This document shows, in pieces, positions 28,501 to 35,403 of a DNA stretch of 64,000 bases (the stretch's first letter is position 1; each line of letters begins with the position of its first letter). The stretch lies in assembly GCA_034440575.1 (NCBI GenBank), contig JAOTOL010001548.1:1699820-1763819 (forward strand), given 5' to 3'. The notes beneath the pieces were generated by a model that was not told the origin of the DNA, ran no database searches, and saw nothing but the letters and a program-made list of their open reading frames with translations. The DNA is from Imbricaverruca yamaguchii (lineage: Eukaryota > Arthropoda > Thecostraca > Neoverrucidae). The position numbers and the translations under genes are program-made.

Positions 28501-29794
28501 AACCACTCGGCCATCCCCGCCCCACAATTACATATTCACAATCACCCAAAACCAATGCAATACCATGGGGGGGGGGGGAAAAGGAAAAATTGACACCCTG
28601 AGAGGTAACAGGCTTCAAAAGGCAGTATCTTCAAAAAAAATGTTTTACATGCGAAAATCAAATACAGCCATTATAATAAAAGTGAAGGATGCAAAAACTA
28701 CAAGTTGGGTACATCAGGATGAAAACCCATATCCAGATTGAGCAGCATTGCACTTACAAAATAACCACATTGCTTAGGGTGGGCGATACAATCATGCAAA
28801 CCCGGACAACTTACTCTTTGTCCATTCATCCTGAGATCTATCTTTGTGGCTCAGTACCTCTGCCACATATTTCTCATTTACTATCATTATTTTTTTAATG
28901 AGCATGAGTATGTGCATGTTATGCAGTACTTGAACAGGAATAGGCATTTACATTGCTTAGTACTAAAAAGATTAACAAAACCTAATCTTTTGAGTGTGTT
29001 TGTTTGAGGTGTTATGCATGGTTTTCCTTCATGGGCATGCTGACAGGCCGTGATATGTATGAGGGTTCTGATGATCAGCAATTGACTCTCTTGTCCCTAA
29101 GAGAAGTGAAGTGCCATATATTTAATAGTATGATAAACCTGAAGTATAATGGTATTAACATTACCTGCAGTACTTTGCACCTCTTTGAAGCAATTGTCGT
29201 GAGATCAGGGTTAGATTTGTACTTCGTGATCCTGGACGTGGAGAGGGAAATGGTGTGCTAATCAAACAGGGAGGATATTTTTCTTCTAAAAAGTGGCATC
29301 AGAATCTCAGCTCGTATTTCTCGGTGAGCCCTTAGTACTTCATTACAGAGCAGTTCATTGTCAAACGGCACCATTCAACCTTCAAATGAGAAAATGATAG
29401 GATATTTGTATGGTGAGGATAATGTTCTAGGTGCCAAAAAATCCAGCTACCGACTATTTTCCAACCCTGCATAAGCCAGTGAAAATGCACAAAAAGGAGC
29501 TATCTAGGGCCGACGACGTAAACGATCTACCAGTCAGGCATCAATTCAACTGACATTTTCGAGTTTCGAATGTGCACACACACTGCGACACCGTTGGGCA
29601 TCACATGAGCTGGCAGGCAGGTGGGTTACCTCGTGCATCTCGCTGATCCGGCCCGTGTAGAAGAGGATCCGCTCGGACAGCGTCGTCTTGCCGGAGTCGA
29701 TGTGCGCTGAGATACCGATGTTACGGATCCGCTCCAGGGGCACGAACGTGGCAGCGGCGCTCTGGGACGCCCACCGGGCCGACGTCAGCCCCTG
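8526..29794 (-). CDS. GFM1: Mitochondrial elongation factor G, 15 coding exons (first exon not found)
   Basis: This is the GTPase that moves tRNA and mRNA through the mitochondrial ribosome after peptide-bond formation. The protein is nuclear-encoded and imported into the matrix. Fifteen exons with GT-AG borders (8526-8720, 10301-10461, 11564-11671, 12935-13064, 15299-15451, 16064-16166, 16434-16525, 17610-17756, 18909-19065, 19682-19874, 21650-21768, 23421-23537, 24121-24325, 26634-26766, 29630-29794) total 2178 nt, and the phases agree at every junction. The 725 residues align throughout with animal GFM1 (about 750 aa): G1 [10 protein letters not shown]2 RGITI, G3 DTPGH, G4 NKLD, G5 GTALKN, then domains II-V. 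The paralogue GFM2 is less likely given the close match to GFM1. The first exon, with Met and the start of the transit peptide, was not located. Many introns hold exon-edge tandem arrays. Confidence 0.95.
8727..9325. repeat. Tandem repeats in the last EF-G intron
   Basis: Between 8780 and 8990 there are about three units of roughly 70 bp (AGCCAGCGTAGTACTGTGGG, GGCTCGTACTAC). From 9000 to 9320 shorter units of about 20-45 bp follow the pattern GTCAGCGGCATACTGTGGGA. The latter resemble the exon 15 acceptor edge (TCAGCGGCACCTGGTG, 8711-8726). Confidence 0.85.
9718..10300. repeat. 69-bp array copying the exon 14 donor edge, with a 244-bp higher-order duplication
   Basis: CCGTACCTCGGCGTACAGGG and flanking exon-like sequence recur at about 10088, 10157 and 10226, each 69 bp apart; the true exon edge is at 10295. 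A larger block of about 244 bp starting AAGCTTCGGGGTTTGGACGT is present at 9718 and 9962 and carries two further edge copies each. On the minus strand every unit reads exon end, GAG, then a GTACG donor. Confidence 0.95.
10301..10461 (-). CDS. GFM1: EF-G mt exon 14 (domain IV/V)
   Basis: It encodes [20 protein letters not shown] and [20 protein letters not shown], then [12 protein letters not shown]. The acceptor GACCGCAG precedes 10461 and the donor GTACGC begins at 10300. Both edges are tandemly duplicated: 69-bp units carrying the donor on the low side and acceptor units on the high side. The donor copies at 10231 and 10162 remain open and in frame, so longer splice forms are conceivable. 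Confidence 0.93.
10443..10960. repeat. Repeats copying the exon 14 acceptor edge
   Basis: The exon edge CCACCGGCCGTTGGCGTACA CTGCGGTCA at 10443 is followed by copies at about 10493, 10533, 10637 and 10740 and a weaker one near 10895. The spacing is irregular (40-105 bp), with GGTCAGGTCAGACCAGGTCA-type filler between them. Confidence 0.9.
11564..11671 (-). CDS. GFM1: EF-G mt exon 13 (domain IV)
   Basis: It encodes [20 protein letters not shown] and [16 protein letters not shown], the tip of domain IV that enters the decoding site. The acceptor GCGGCAG precedes 11671 and the donor GTGAGC begins at 11563. Phases are 1 and 1. A 36-39-bp minisatellite begins about 20 bp beyond the acceptor. Confidence 0.95.
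11690..12420. repeat. 36-39-bp minisatellite beside EF-G exon 13
   Basis: About 20 units of CGGACACCCAGCGGACACCA GGTA followed by TATTCCCAACAC or CCTGTCCGACAC. Frames are open on both strands through the array only because of its periodicity. Confidence 0.95.
12935..13064 (-). CDS. GFM1: EF-G mt exon 12 (domain IV)
   Basis: It encodes [18 protein letters not shown] and [18 protein letters not shown] of domain IV, ending VEKGCLT plus one base. The acceptor GTTTACAG precedes 13064 and the donor GTGCGA begins at 12934; exit is in phase 1. Confidence 0.95.
13855..13970. repeat. 39-bp tandem repeat, three copies
   Basis: AATCCAAGAGGAACGTGAAA with TACACATCTGAATGAGCG is repeated three times in EF-G intron 11 of this model. 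Confidence 0.92.
13996..14135 (+). mobile_element. tRNA-derived SINE, family 1, with a 14-bp target duplication
   Basis: The head GGGGGACGAATAGCCTATGG with an A-box-like GGGTAAGTTG and a B box GGTTCGAGTCTC (about 14049) comes from a tRNA. It is followed by a conserved tail CGACCAATCGGCATGAGAG and TGTCGTAAAAAAAAC. A perfect 14-bp duplication TACGCATTGTCTCC flanks it (13982-13995 and 14136-14149). Other copies are at 25511, 59635 and 60075. Confidence 0.93.
15110..15298. repeat. Intronic copies of the EF-G exon 11 donor edge
   Basis: The exon border sequence CTCACCTCCAACACACCGAC followed by CACTCGCCCGTACTG (from 15294) recurs as GACTGACCTCCAACGCACCG at 15175 and a shortened copy at 15237, with a remnant at 15116; spacing is 55-63 bp. 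Read on the minus strand, the copies repeat [17 protein letters not shown] peptides. Confidence 0.9.
15299..15451 (-). CDS. GFM1: EF-G mt exon 11 (domain III/IV)
   Basis: It encodes [20 protein letters not shown], then [19 protein letters not shown]; the [11 protein letters not shown] box is a hallmark of EF-G domain IV. The acceptor GTTGCAG precedes 15451 and the donor GTGAGC begins at 15298. The last ten or so codons with the donor are copied three times into the intron. Confidence 0.96.
16064..16166 (-). CDS. GFM1: EF-G mt exon 10 (domain III)
   Basis: It encodes [20 protein letters not shown] and [14 protein letters not shown], the conserved domain III signature. The acceptor TTGGCAG precedes 16166 and the donor GTGCGC begins at 16063; exit is in phase 0. 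Confidence 0.95.
16208..16312. repeat. 15-bp minisatellite next to EF-G exon 10
   Basis: About six or seven units of CAGCCCGGCAAAACA or CAACCCAGCAAAACA, starting about 40 bp from the exon 10 acceptor. Confidence 0.92.
16434..16525 (-). CDS. GFM1: EF-G mt exon 9 (domain II/III)
   Basis: It encodes [18 protein letters not shown] and then [12 protein letters not shown], entering domain III. The acceptor GCCTCAG precedes 16525 and the donor GTGGGA begins at 16433; exit is in phase 2. Confidence 0.94.
16801..16833. other. Perfect hairpin, 12-bp stem
   Basis: GCCATTGCTCGC at 16801-16812 and its exact complement GCGAGCAATGGC at 16822-16833 enclose a 9-nt loop. TA-rich palindromic sequence follows to 16885. 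It could be a MITE remnant; no function is assigned. Confidence 0.85.
17610..17756 (-). CDS. GFM1: EF-G mt exon 8 (domain II)
   Basis: It encodes [20 protein letters not shown] and [19 protein letters not shown]. The acceptor GTCGACAG precedes 17756 and the donor GTGCGT begins at 17609. The acceptor with the first seven or so codons is repeated once, 80 bp upstream (17815-17886). Confidence 0.95.
17735..17890. repeat. 80-bp tandem duplication covering the EF-G exon 8 acceptor edge
   Basis: GGACGAGCCGGGAGACGCGA with ACCTGTCGACACCG starts at 17735 (real exon edge) and again at 17815. The second copy keeps the acceptor AG and the first codons of the exon. Confidence 0.95.
17895..18510. repeat. 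Dispersed CACACCACGCCACACGGTCG repeats in EF-G intron 7
   Basis: Blocks containing CACGCCACACGGTCGTCTGT and GACCCAGCCACATCACCTCA at 17925-17975 recur at 18290-18310 and 18378-18505. They form an irregular array interrupted by about 260 bp of AT-rich sequence. Confidence 0.75.
18909..19065 (-). CDS. GFM1: EF-G mt exon 7 (domain II)
   Basis: It encodes [20 protein letters not shown] and [20 protein letters not shown], the start of the beta-barrel domain II, and ends NTRTGKK. The acceptor CCCACCAG precedes 19065 and the donor GTGGTAG begins at 18908; exit is in phase 0. Confidence 0.95.
19545..19605 (-). mobile_element. SINE family 2, truncated
   Basis: ACGACGCACTTTATGCACAT and GGCTAATGGCGCC match the tail half of the SINE at 28339-28522. 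The tRNA-like head is missing. Confidence 0.7.
19682..19874 (-). CDS. GFM1: EF-G mt exon 6 (G5)
   Basis: It encodes [40 protein letters not shown] (G5 box, then the start of the link to domain II) and [19 protein letters not shown]. The acceptor TTCTCCAG precedes 19874 and the donor GTGAGT begins at 19681. Phases are 1 in and 2 out. Confidence 0.95.
19905..20306. repeat. About 58-60-bp minisatellite in EF-G intron 5, first block
   Basis: Units carry CTGTACAAGACGTGGTGCCC, then ATTATAAGCCGATGTTGGGT and CCTCCCACGACATACT. The array continues at 20799 after an inserted MITE. Confidence 0.93.
20307..20798 (+). mobile_element. hAT-like nonautonomous element (MITE) inside a minisatellite
   Basis: The 492-bp element starts CAGGGTTAAA and ends TTTATAACTG, a short imperfect inverted terminal repeat of hAT style. 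It is flanked by an 8-bp direct repeat, GGTTGAAT at 20299-20306 and GGTTGAGT at 20799-20806. Internally it carries GAGATGTCGAAACGAGTGCA and GGAGACATGAAGAC. Related copies lie at 45800-46273 (minus), 27507-27974 and about 25081-26110. There is no coding capacity. Confidence 0.85.
20799..21235. repeat. About 58-60-bp minisatellite in EF-G intron 5, second block
   Basis: It continues the same unit (GTACAAGACGTGGTGTCCAC and variants) to about 21235, with more divergence than the first block. Confidence 0.9.
21308..21375. repeat. Dispersed short repeat (TTAAGGGCGCATCRACTGC family)
   Basis: TTGTTTATTTGGCCTTAAGG followed by GCGTCTGAACTGC belongs to a short family also seen at about 15130-15170, 15766-15830, 23821-23888 and 32175-32235. 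The GATTGATT-type head and the core GGGCGCATCGACTGC are shared. The element type is unknown. Confidence 0.7.
21650..21768 (-). CDS. GFM1: EF-G mt exon 5
   Basis: It encodes [20 protein letters not shown], then [18 protein letters not shown] of the G' subdomain. The acceptor TTTTCAG was chosen over a later AG because it preserves the frame and the length of the family at this point. The donor GTGAGT begins at 21649; exit is in phase 1. Confidence 0.93.
21930..22200. repeat. About 30-bp minisatellite in EF-G intron 4
   Basis: About eight units of GCGAGCCCACCGGAGTACCA GGGTGCGGGT and variants. Confidence 0.92.
22630..22880 (+). pseudogene. Possible C-terminal tail of a non-LTR reverse transcriptase
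   Basis: In one frame the sequence reads [20 protein letters not shown] and then an acidic/basic helical stretch with [14 protein letters not shown]. The spacing of Cys and His resembles the zinc-binding tail after the RT domain in R1-like elements. No RT core is present upstream, so this would be a 5'-truncated fragment. It lies immediately upstream of 5S-like sequence. The assignment is tentative. Confidence 0.3.
22891..22973 (+). ncRNA. 5S rRNA-derived sequence (3' two-thirds), pseudogene or SINE part
   Basis: CGATCACAAGTTAAGCAGCA, then TTGGGCCCGGTTAG and GGGTGACCGCCTGGGAACA match the 3' part of animal 5S rRNA, including the A-box and C-box internal promoter elements. The 5' third is absent, CACGTATATGGG replaces the usual TACTTGGATGGG, and a deleted second piece (TCGATCACTGGGTTAGCACG) lies just upstream at 22862. 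It is therefore not a functional gene. It may belong to a 5S-derived SINE or be a retroposed fragment. Confidence 0.8.
23421..23537 (-). CDS. GFM1: EF-G mt exon 4
   Basis: It encodes [18 protein letters not shown], then [18 protein letters not shown], part of the G' subdomain. The acceptor CCACAG precedes 23537 and the donor GTAATC begins at 23420. Phases are 2 in and 2 out. Confidence 0.95.
23821..23888. repeat. Dispersed short repeat, same family as 21308-21375
   Basis: TGATTGACTGATTGATTGAT followed by ATATGGGCTTAAAGGCACGC and CGACTAC. Confidence 0.65.
23980..24120. repeat. 45-bp array copying the EF-G exon 3 donor edge
   Basis: The exon border CCGCTCACCGGAGCTGATGG at 24113 is repeated at 24068 and 24023, exactly 45 bp apart, with a remnant near 23984. 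Each copy keeps the CTCACC, that is, a GGTGAG donor on the minus strand. Confidence 0.93.
24121..24325 (-). CDS. GFM1: EF-G mt exon 3 (G3, G4)
   Basis: It completes DTPGHVDFT and continues through [31 protein letters not shown] and the G4 motif [11 protein letters not shown], which specifies guanine. The acceptor GCCGCAG lies at 24326-24332 and the donor GTGAGC begins at 24120; exit is in phase 2. Both edges are copied as tandem arrays into the flanking introns (45-bp units on the donor side, 37-bp units on the acceptor side). Confidence 0.96.
24326..24690. repeat. 37-bp array copying the EF-G exon 3 acceptor edge
   Basis: The exon border GTCCACGTGACCTGCGGCAC at 24315 begins a ladder of GTCGACGTGACCTGCTGACA units at 24351, 24388, 24425, 24462, then every 37 bp to about 24650. 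Each copy preserves a CAG acceptor followed by exon-like GTCACGT or GTCATGT on the minus strand. Confidence 0.95.
25340..25510. repeat. (AT)n-rich microsatellite
   Basis: AT dinucleotides with scattered G and C interruptions (ATATGTATAT, ATGCATGTAT). Confidence 0.95.
25511..25672 (+). mobile_element. tRNA-derived SINE, family 1
   Basis: GGGGACGAATATCCTAGTGG with TAGGCTGCCC, a B box GGTTCGAGTCTC near 25562, the tail CGACCAATCGGCGTGAG and TCGTAAAACTAATAATC. It sits at the end of the (AT)n run, and ATATATATTT occurs on both sides as a probable target duplication. Confidence 0.9.
26634..26766 (-). CDS. GFM1: EF-G mt exon 2 (switch I / G2)
   Basis: It reads [19 protein letters not shown], then [14 protein letters not shown] and the first part of the G3 box (IDTP plus one base). 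The acceptor is GGCAG at 26767-26771 and the donor GTCGG begins at 26633. Entry is in phase 0 and exit in phase 1. Its 5' edge is the first unit of the intronic array at 26767-27360. Confidence 0.95.
26767..27360. repeat. 68-bp array copying the EF-G exon 2 acceptor edge
   Basis: Next to exon 2, a stretch at 26819-26878 repeats 60 bp of the exon and its acceptor with a few changes (TCCAACTCCATAGAGCCCAT). Then units with CCCGGCGAACMTGCAGCTGC and CGACGTAGAGGTGG follow every 68 bp (about 26923, 26991, 27059, 27127, 27195, 27263, 27331). A further diverged copy is at about 27995-28030, beyond a MITE. Confidence 0.93.
27507..27974 (+). mobile_element. hAT-like MITE, third copy
   Basis: It starts TAGTGTTAAACC, contains GAGATGTCGAAACGAGTACA and GGATGTCGAAATTCG, and ends GAATAATTGATCACTG. 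The 468-bp length and order match the copy at 20307-20798. The flanking 8-mers agree at only five of eight positions. It separates the exon 2 edge array from an outlying unit at 27995. Confidence 0.75.
28339..28522 (-). mobile_element. tRNA-derived SINE, family 2, with a perfect 14-bp target duplication
   Basis: On the minus strand the head GGGCGGGGATGGCCGAGTGG TTAAGG holds a Ser/Leu-type A box, and GGGTTCGACTCTAGC holds the B box (near 28465). The tail contains CATTAGCCGTGAATGTGCAT and ends C/A-rich. CACAATTACATATT flanks it at 28325-28338 and 28523-28536. No tRNA cloverleaf remains, so it is not a tRNA gene. Another full copy is at 57983-58151. Confidence 0.93.
29630..29794 (-). CDS. GFM1: EF-G mt exon 1 of the model (P-loop)
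   Basis: The exon encodes the end of a transit-peptide-like stretch rich in Ala, Ser and Arg, then [18 protein letters not shown] with the G1 P-loop and switch-I start (TGRISEMHE). The acceptor is TGTCAG at 29795-29800; an alternative AG three bases further in is possible. The donor GTAACC begins at 29629. It ends in phase 0. Unlike many other exons it has no tandem array at either edge. Confidence 0.93.
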
Positions 29795-32560
29795 CTGACA
29801 CAGAGGACAGGCGGTCAGGCGTGGCAGTAAATCCTCAACATCTACGACTAGCGCGACCTCAGACCAAAAAGATCAGCTTGTTAGCTGATTTGTTAGCTAG
29901 TTAGTTAGCTGATTTGCTCCCCTCTTCAAATCACAATACAATATAAAGCTTCCCTTTTGCAAACAAACTTGGCATTATCAGTCAAAGTTCAACTTAAACA
30001 CAAAATTCAGCCATCAACCATCAACATATTTCACCCTGCCTGATCTTAATGAGTATTCTTAGCATCTTAATTGTATCTACAACATGGAAATACAGTTGTC
30101 ACTTGACAACTTGTATGCTTTCGGATACATCATCCCATGCATCATTTAAGCAGTCATATGGAGTGAAAGTGTCAAAGAGAGGGAGATTCAAGAAGAATGA
30201 GCCCTAATGCTATTCTTGTAATTATTTGGGAGGCATGAGCTGCAGATGCATGACCTTGGAGTAGTGATGCACTGCAAAATCATGCATTTCAGGTAGACAA
30301 TGTTGGTGAATGCCATCAACATACATTGATGAAAAAGTCACAACATGGTCAAGTTACAGCTAGCCCGACGGTAAATCCCGGCCATAAAACACCAAACAAT
30401 AACAATGACAGGGCACAGCTACGATTTTCTTAAGGTGGCCCAACCTGAAAAAAATATGATAAAACCAAGATGGATTTCAGAAAGTAGAGAGCCAAAAGTT
30501 CAATGTTTTGGGTTGCAGAAAATCTCAAAATGTCTTGATGATCTGGTGTAATTTAGTTGGTATATGGAGGGGAAGGGGGTGGCTCAGCCACTGATCCACA
30601 TCCCCCTGGCTGTGCCTCTGAACAATGGTATTGTGACTGGCAGCTTCGTAACCAAATACAGTAAACTAGGACTGTGACATCAGTGTTGTTGCAGTCTCAA
30701 ACCTACCTGGAGACTTCCATATCATAAATCAAAATATACCTGGGAGCTAAAATAGAGGTGATAGCTGACCAGTCTGTATGGATTGGCAATCTGCTGAGTT
30801 AAGTATTCCTAGGTCTTGGTGCACCACATTACACTGGCTCAATATATTTAAACAGTATACCACATCAGCACCACACATTTTCTGAACCAAATTACCACAG
30901 TCATAAGATTTCACATTCAGGACACCTCAGTGATTTCAAATTCCCATAGATGTGTGGAAATTGACACTTAATACAACATTTTTCTGTACTTCTGTACTTC
31001 CATGTTGATATCAATCAGTTGAAATGCATCCACATATGTGTCACCACTGGTGCATTAAACAAGACATTCAATACTTGACCCTGTTGCAAATAGGTAGCTT
31101 CAAGTTTAATCCCACACTAATTCTGCATGTACCCAGCTATGTTGCCATTGAAATATCCTTCACAGCTTTGACTGATAGTGTCATCTAATGGTGGTTAGGT
31201 GAACAGGATGTCAGGCAATACAAACTTATGGTAATGAAAACAAACAGCATGATCTTTGTGTCATGTTGTATTATTGTATATGCCATATATTTATTACATC
31301 ACTAAGTTATGGTCAGTTAAGTTAGACTATGTGGTAAGCTTTTGCTTTAAGGTATTTTTTTAATTTCATAAACTTGTCACGAACACAATGCTTATGACTG
31401 TTGTCAACATGAGGTGACAACTCATTTCCTCTGGAAATGTACAACTTTTGGTTGGCATGCAAAATAATATGAAAAAATACTTGGAGATGAGCAGCAATGC
31501 ATAACAATGTTAAAAAAAGCGCAACATCAAAATAACAAAAACTAAACCTAACCAATTTGTTTATTTTATACAGTCAAAATGTGTGTAAAGCCCATTATGT
31601 GAACAGTCTAAAGCACAATAATATCATCTTGCCTCCATGAATCAGACAAAAGGGTTAGGTTTGACTAGGTTATGCTAGGTTGATTTTGTTTGTAACTTGA
31701 AAGCATTTTACCCCCCAAAAAGAAATCATTTTCTTAAAATGGAATTTTGTTAGGCAATGTTAGGTTAGATATTGCATGTATAAAATTGTTGAATTATGTG
31801 CTTAAAACAACAACATACAAGTTATGCATAACCTCAGAGGTTATACACCATGCATATGTGCAACCCTTCTTGTAATTCACCATACACATGACTGGGTCTT
31901 ACAGCTCCAATCCAAACCATGGAAGATGAGACAGCTAGATCCTAAGCCACTGGCAACTCTTCAGTGATGCCACTAATGGTCTGATGCTACATAGCATTAC
32001 ACAATTACCTAAGTAGGTATATAATATACACGTACTTACATTACTACACATCAATAATTGCAAGTGGATGCCTTTTCTTTTGAACAGTTCCTTTTGATGA
32101 AAATCCTTTAACCACTTGCAAAGAGCAACTATAAAACAGATAATTACTTTGTAGTGGTGTGCCATATTCCAAACATGTTAGTTAGTTAGTTATTATGGTT
32201 GTAGGGCACATCGACTGCCTTAGCTGTACAGCAGCCATATACATATTCAAAACATGAAAATGTGGTTTTGCAGCATTACTTTACTGTAGCTGTTGTGGTA
32301 CAAAGTGCTAGTAACCTCTCGAAATGCTGGTGTAATTACACACAAAAATCAGAGGTCACATTTGTACAGCTTTCCAAAGCCAATTGCTCCTGGAAACCCA
32401 AAAATGGTGTATGTGACCTTCACTAGCCCATACACAAATAATTAGTAGAATGGCAGACATCCATTGGTAGCTGATCAGGAAACAACATGTTCCGACCCCC
32501 AACCTACTTTCTCTACCTCAACCTAGGTGCCTACCTACCTAGGTAGGTGCTTACTACAGC
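29795..32560. other. AT-rich stretch without recognisable gene, upstream of the EF-G model
   Basis: No open frame longer than 80 codons and no family match was seen. It probably contains the first intron, the missing first exon and the promoter of EF-G. A member of the short TTAGTTAGTTA...GGGCACATCGACTGC repeat family is at about 32175-32235, and a G-rich low-complexity run lies outside it at 28566. Confidence 0.5.
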
Positions 32561-33324
32561 ATCACACTTCAGCTATAAACCATGACTTTGAGACCCAGTG
32601 ATGGTTGTGACTTTGTGCCGCATTCAGAAGCTGAGGCCATATGGCGCCGTGTGTCTCTCACCCTGACACGAGGGGCAGGCAAGCAGGGGAATCGAACCCA
32701 GTATCTCCTACATGTGACTGTACATACGTTCAGCTTAACCAGAGATACCAGCGAACGACAAGAGGTCTTACCACGGAGGAAGTTTGTCTGGTTTTCTGAC
32801 GCACATAACATGGGATGGCTGACCTCCACGGAAAGCGCATTTTATGTTCTGTATGTTAAAATCCACACCTTGCTAAACAATTTCGGCCCAGGCGCTGTAC
32901 TACAAAACACCAACAAAACGCAAAATGAAGTGCAAAGAACGAAACCCGGCGAACCTTATGTAAACGTCTCAATCACGCCAGAAAAGTATACCGCATAATC
33001 TGGTAGAAATTATACGAAACTATTATTCCCCTTCACCCTCCATAAAGATTGGAACAGACTCATCGCAATTTTCTCGGTCGTCCCACTCACACTTCGCTCT
33101 GCCGCGAGCGTGATACTCGACTTCCAGCAAAGCACCAGTTAGTCAGACGTCCGAAATATCGAACCGAAAGGCAACAGGTAGCAAATTACTTACCGACCTG
33201 TAACCTTAGCCATAGGCGGGCCCAGTGGCCTGTCCCCACGCCTTTGCGGTGAAAGTTGTGTGTTCGTTATTAAAATTATCGGGTTCTCTGTCCAAAATAA
33301 TCGAACCATGGTATTCTGCGAAAT

Positions 33325-34413
33325 TTGAGGGTGTTGTCGACCCTGGTCCACCCACTTTTAGAGACGTTCCTACGCCAATGGGTCTTTTCTGACCTTGGGA
33401 TGCCATGGATATATTGCTCTTGTATAGACTGTATACCCAAATTCAGAGCGTACAAGAATGGAGAGGCTAGCTGCAGAGGCGAAATGACTAGCAATGATAA
33501 GTATGGTGTGATGGACAACAGTCTGGCAGGTCACTTCAATCACATGGAGGAGTCCCTAGGTATTGCATCAAAAAGAATCATTCATGAAGTAACAGTAAAG
33601 AATGAGGTAATGAATGTTGCATGTATGGGACAAGTAGCAGACACTGTCTCAAACAAAATAGATATGCAACAAACGCAAATCATGTCTAGATTAGAGCAGT
33701 TGGAAAGAGTAATAGGGCACAATGTTGTGTCCCTGAAGTCTTATCAGGAGAAAAGCAGAGATGAAAATGAAAAACGAAGGCAGCTGTCATATGCTAGCAT
33801 CGTTAAGGGATCATGCGAACAAGTCATTCGCGCACTGAGTTCCAAGCTTGAGACTATCCCCAAGGCACAGAAGGTGGAGACAGCCAGAGGGTCGATGGCT
33901 GACGTGGATAGACTTATGGATAGAGAGAAACGTAAGTGCAACCTGATTGTCCACAACCTTCCTGAAGATGATGCAGACATATATCATGCTGAATCTGGGC
34001 AACAGAAGGATGCAAAAAAACTCGAGCGCATGGTTCAAGAGGTGATGACCTTGCAGATCAGAGTCATCAAATCCTTCCGCATAGGAAAGAAGATTCCTGG
34101 AAAGCATCGCATCATGGTGGCAACTCTCGAAACTGAAGCATCCAAATTGGAAGTAGTACGGCTTGCTCGGCAGCTCAGACAAAGTGAAAATTTTCAAAAC
34201 ATCTACATCAACAAAGACTTCTCCAGAGAAGAAAGGGATACTGTTGAGAAATTGAGGGACGAGTTAGCTGAGCGAAGGAAAAACGGAGAGAATAACCTAA
34301 CAATAAGAAGGGGTAAAATCGTGTCACTCCCCACTGAACTCGTAAGACCTACTGGAAAAACAGATGCACCTAAAGTTCCTGCAAGCTTGAGGACTGCAAG
34401 TTCCGTAGCTTGA
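33325..34413 (+). CDS. CR1-like ORF1 protein, open
   Basis: A 362-codon frame is open from the ATG at 33325; a second in-frame ATG at 33487 may be the better start. Near the N-terminus CSCIDCIPKFRAY looks like the end of a zinc/PHD-type finger found in many CR1 ORF1 proteins. A helical, probably coiled-coil region follows (QTQIMSRLEQLERVIGHNVV). The C-terminal half contains CNLIVHNLPEDDADIYHAES and IKSFRIGKKIPGKHR, resembling the RRM-like and transposase-22-type RNA-binding part of L1/CR1 ORF1. It would bind element RNA. It is open although the ORF2 downstream is broken. Confidence 0.8.
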   Translation: MRVLSTLVHPLLETFLRQWVFSDLGMPWIYCSCIDCIPKFRAYKNGEASCRGEMTSNDKYGVMDNSLAGHFNHMEESLGIASKRIIHEVTVKNEVMNVACMGQVADTVSNKIDMQQTQIMSRLEQLERVIGHNVVSLKSYQEKSRDENEKRRQLSYASIVKGSCEQVIRALSSKLETIPKAQKVETARGSMADVDRLMDREKRKCNLIVHNLPEDDADIYHAESGQQKDAKKLERMVQEVMTLQIRVIKSFRIGKKIPGKHRIMVATLETEASKLEVVRLARQLRQSENFQNIYINKDFSREERDTVEKLRDELAERRKNGENNLTIRRGKIVSLPTELVRPTGKTDAPKVPASLRTASSVA

Positions 34414-34455
34414 CTATGCCGAAGGGGTAGATGCCAACAGGGAAAAAAGCTTAAC

Positions 34456-35230
34456 GTGCTGTACATAAATGCTGACCAGCTCCTAAACAAGCTAGATGAT
34501 CTGCGAATGTGCATAGCAGGGAATGAGCCACATATAATCTGTATTACAGAAGTAATCCAAAAAGCTTAAGTCTTGCCCATATCACCTACTCTACTGGCTC
34601 TCCAGAACTATTCTGTTTTAAAAATTTGATCCATCCCTGGCAAACCTGGGAGCCAGCAACAAACGAGGAATTTGCATTTATGTGGCTGATGGAGTGCAAG
34701 CATATGAGTTCTTCTCAAACTGTACATTCTCTGAACAACTCTGGGTACAGGTGAGACTGCTGGGTGGTGGTAATCTACTTGTCGGCTGTATCTATAGAAG
34801 CCCCACATCAGGTTTAAGACAGACCAGCCAACTATGCAATCTGCTAAGAACAGTGACAAGTAGTAAATCTTCTCACTTGGTTATTATGGGTGATTTAAAC
34901 TTCGGTGATATTGACTGGGAGTGCACTGTATCCCGATCACCTGAGTCCCACCTGTCTCAACTTTTCTTGGATGCTGTTAGAGACTGTTTCTTGCACCGAC
35001 ATGTGCAGAAGCCCTCTCGCTTCAGGCATGGAAATCATCCACGCATCCTTGACCTAGTCTTTACTAGTGAAGAAGACATGGTTCAAGACACCACGACCCT
35101 TCCAGGACTGGGAAAGAGTGATCATGTGGTCTTGAAGTTTATTCTGACATGTTCTGCAGATCCCCCAAAATGCAAATGCCAAAGCCAGCTCTTAATAGAT
35201 GAGACTACAGGAGAATGTAAGTTCTTTTGA
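34456..35230 (+). pseudogene. CR1-like endonuclease domain
   Basis: LNVLYINADQLLNKLDDLR at 34456 starts an APE-type endonuclease, and a stop follows after CITEVIQKA. From 34682 the frame is open to 35230 and contains GCIYRSPTSG, MGDLNFGDIDW, RILDLVFTSE and GKSDHVVLKF, which are the strand and catalytic-pocket motifs of this enzyme family. The stop and a frame change near 34570-34680 break the domain. Confidence 0.85.
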
Positions 35231-35403
35231 GAGAGGTTCATTGGGAAGCAATGGATACCATAGGTTTGAAGAAGAGCTACTGCTTTTTCCAGTCCAATTT
35301 AGAGGGCATAGCTAGAACTTGCATTCCATGGCTTCCACCAAGTAAGAGAAAAAACATATACATGACCAGAGCAGCTACGACTCTCAGAAAGAAGAAGCAA
35401 TAG

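Noticed and set aside
28440..28525. Functional tRNA gene on the minus strand
   Set aside because: A and B boxes are present but no cloverleaf can be formed, and a SINE tail and target duplication follow.
32582..32998. 138-codon frame upstream of the CR1-like ORF1, considered as an extra ORF or EF-G first exon (other strand)
   Set aside because: No motif on the plus strand, and on the minus strand no transit peptide followed by a donor site.
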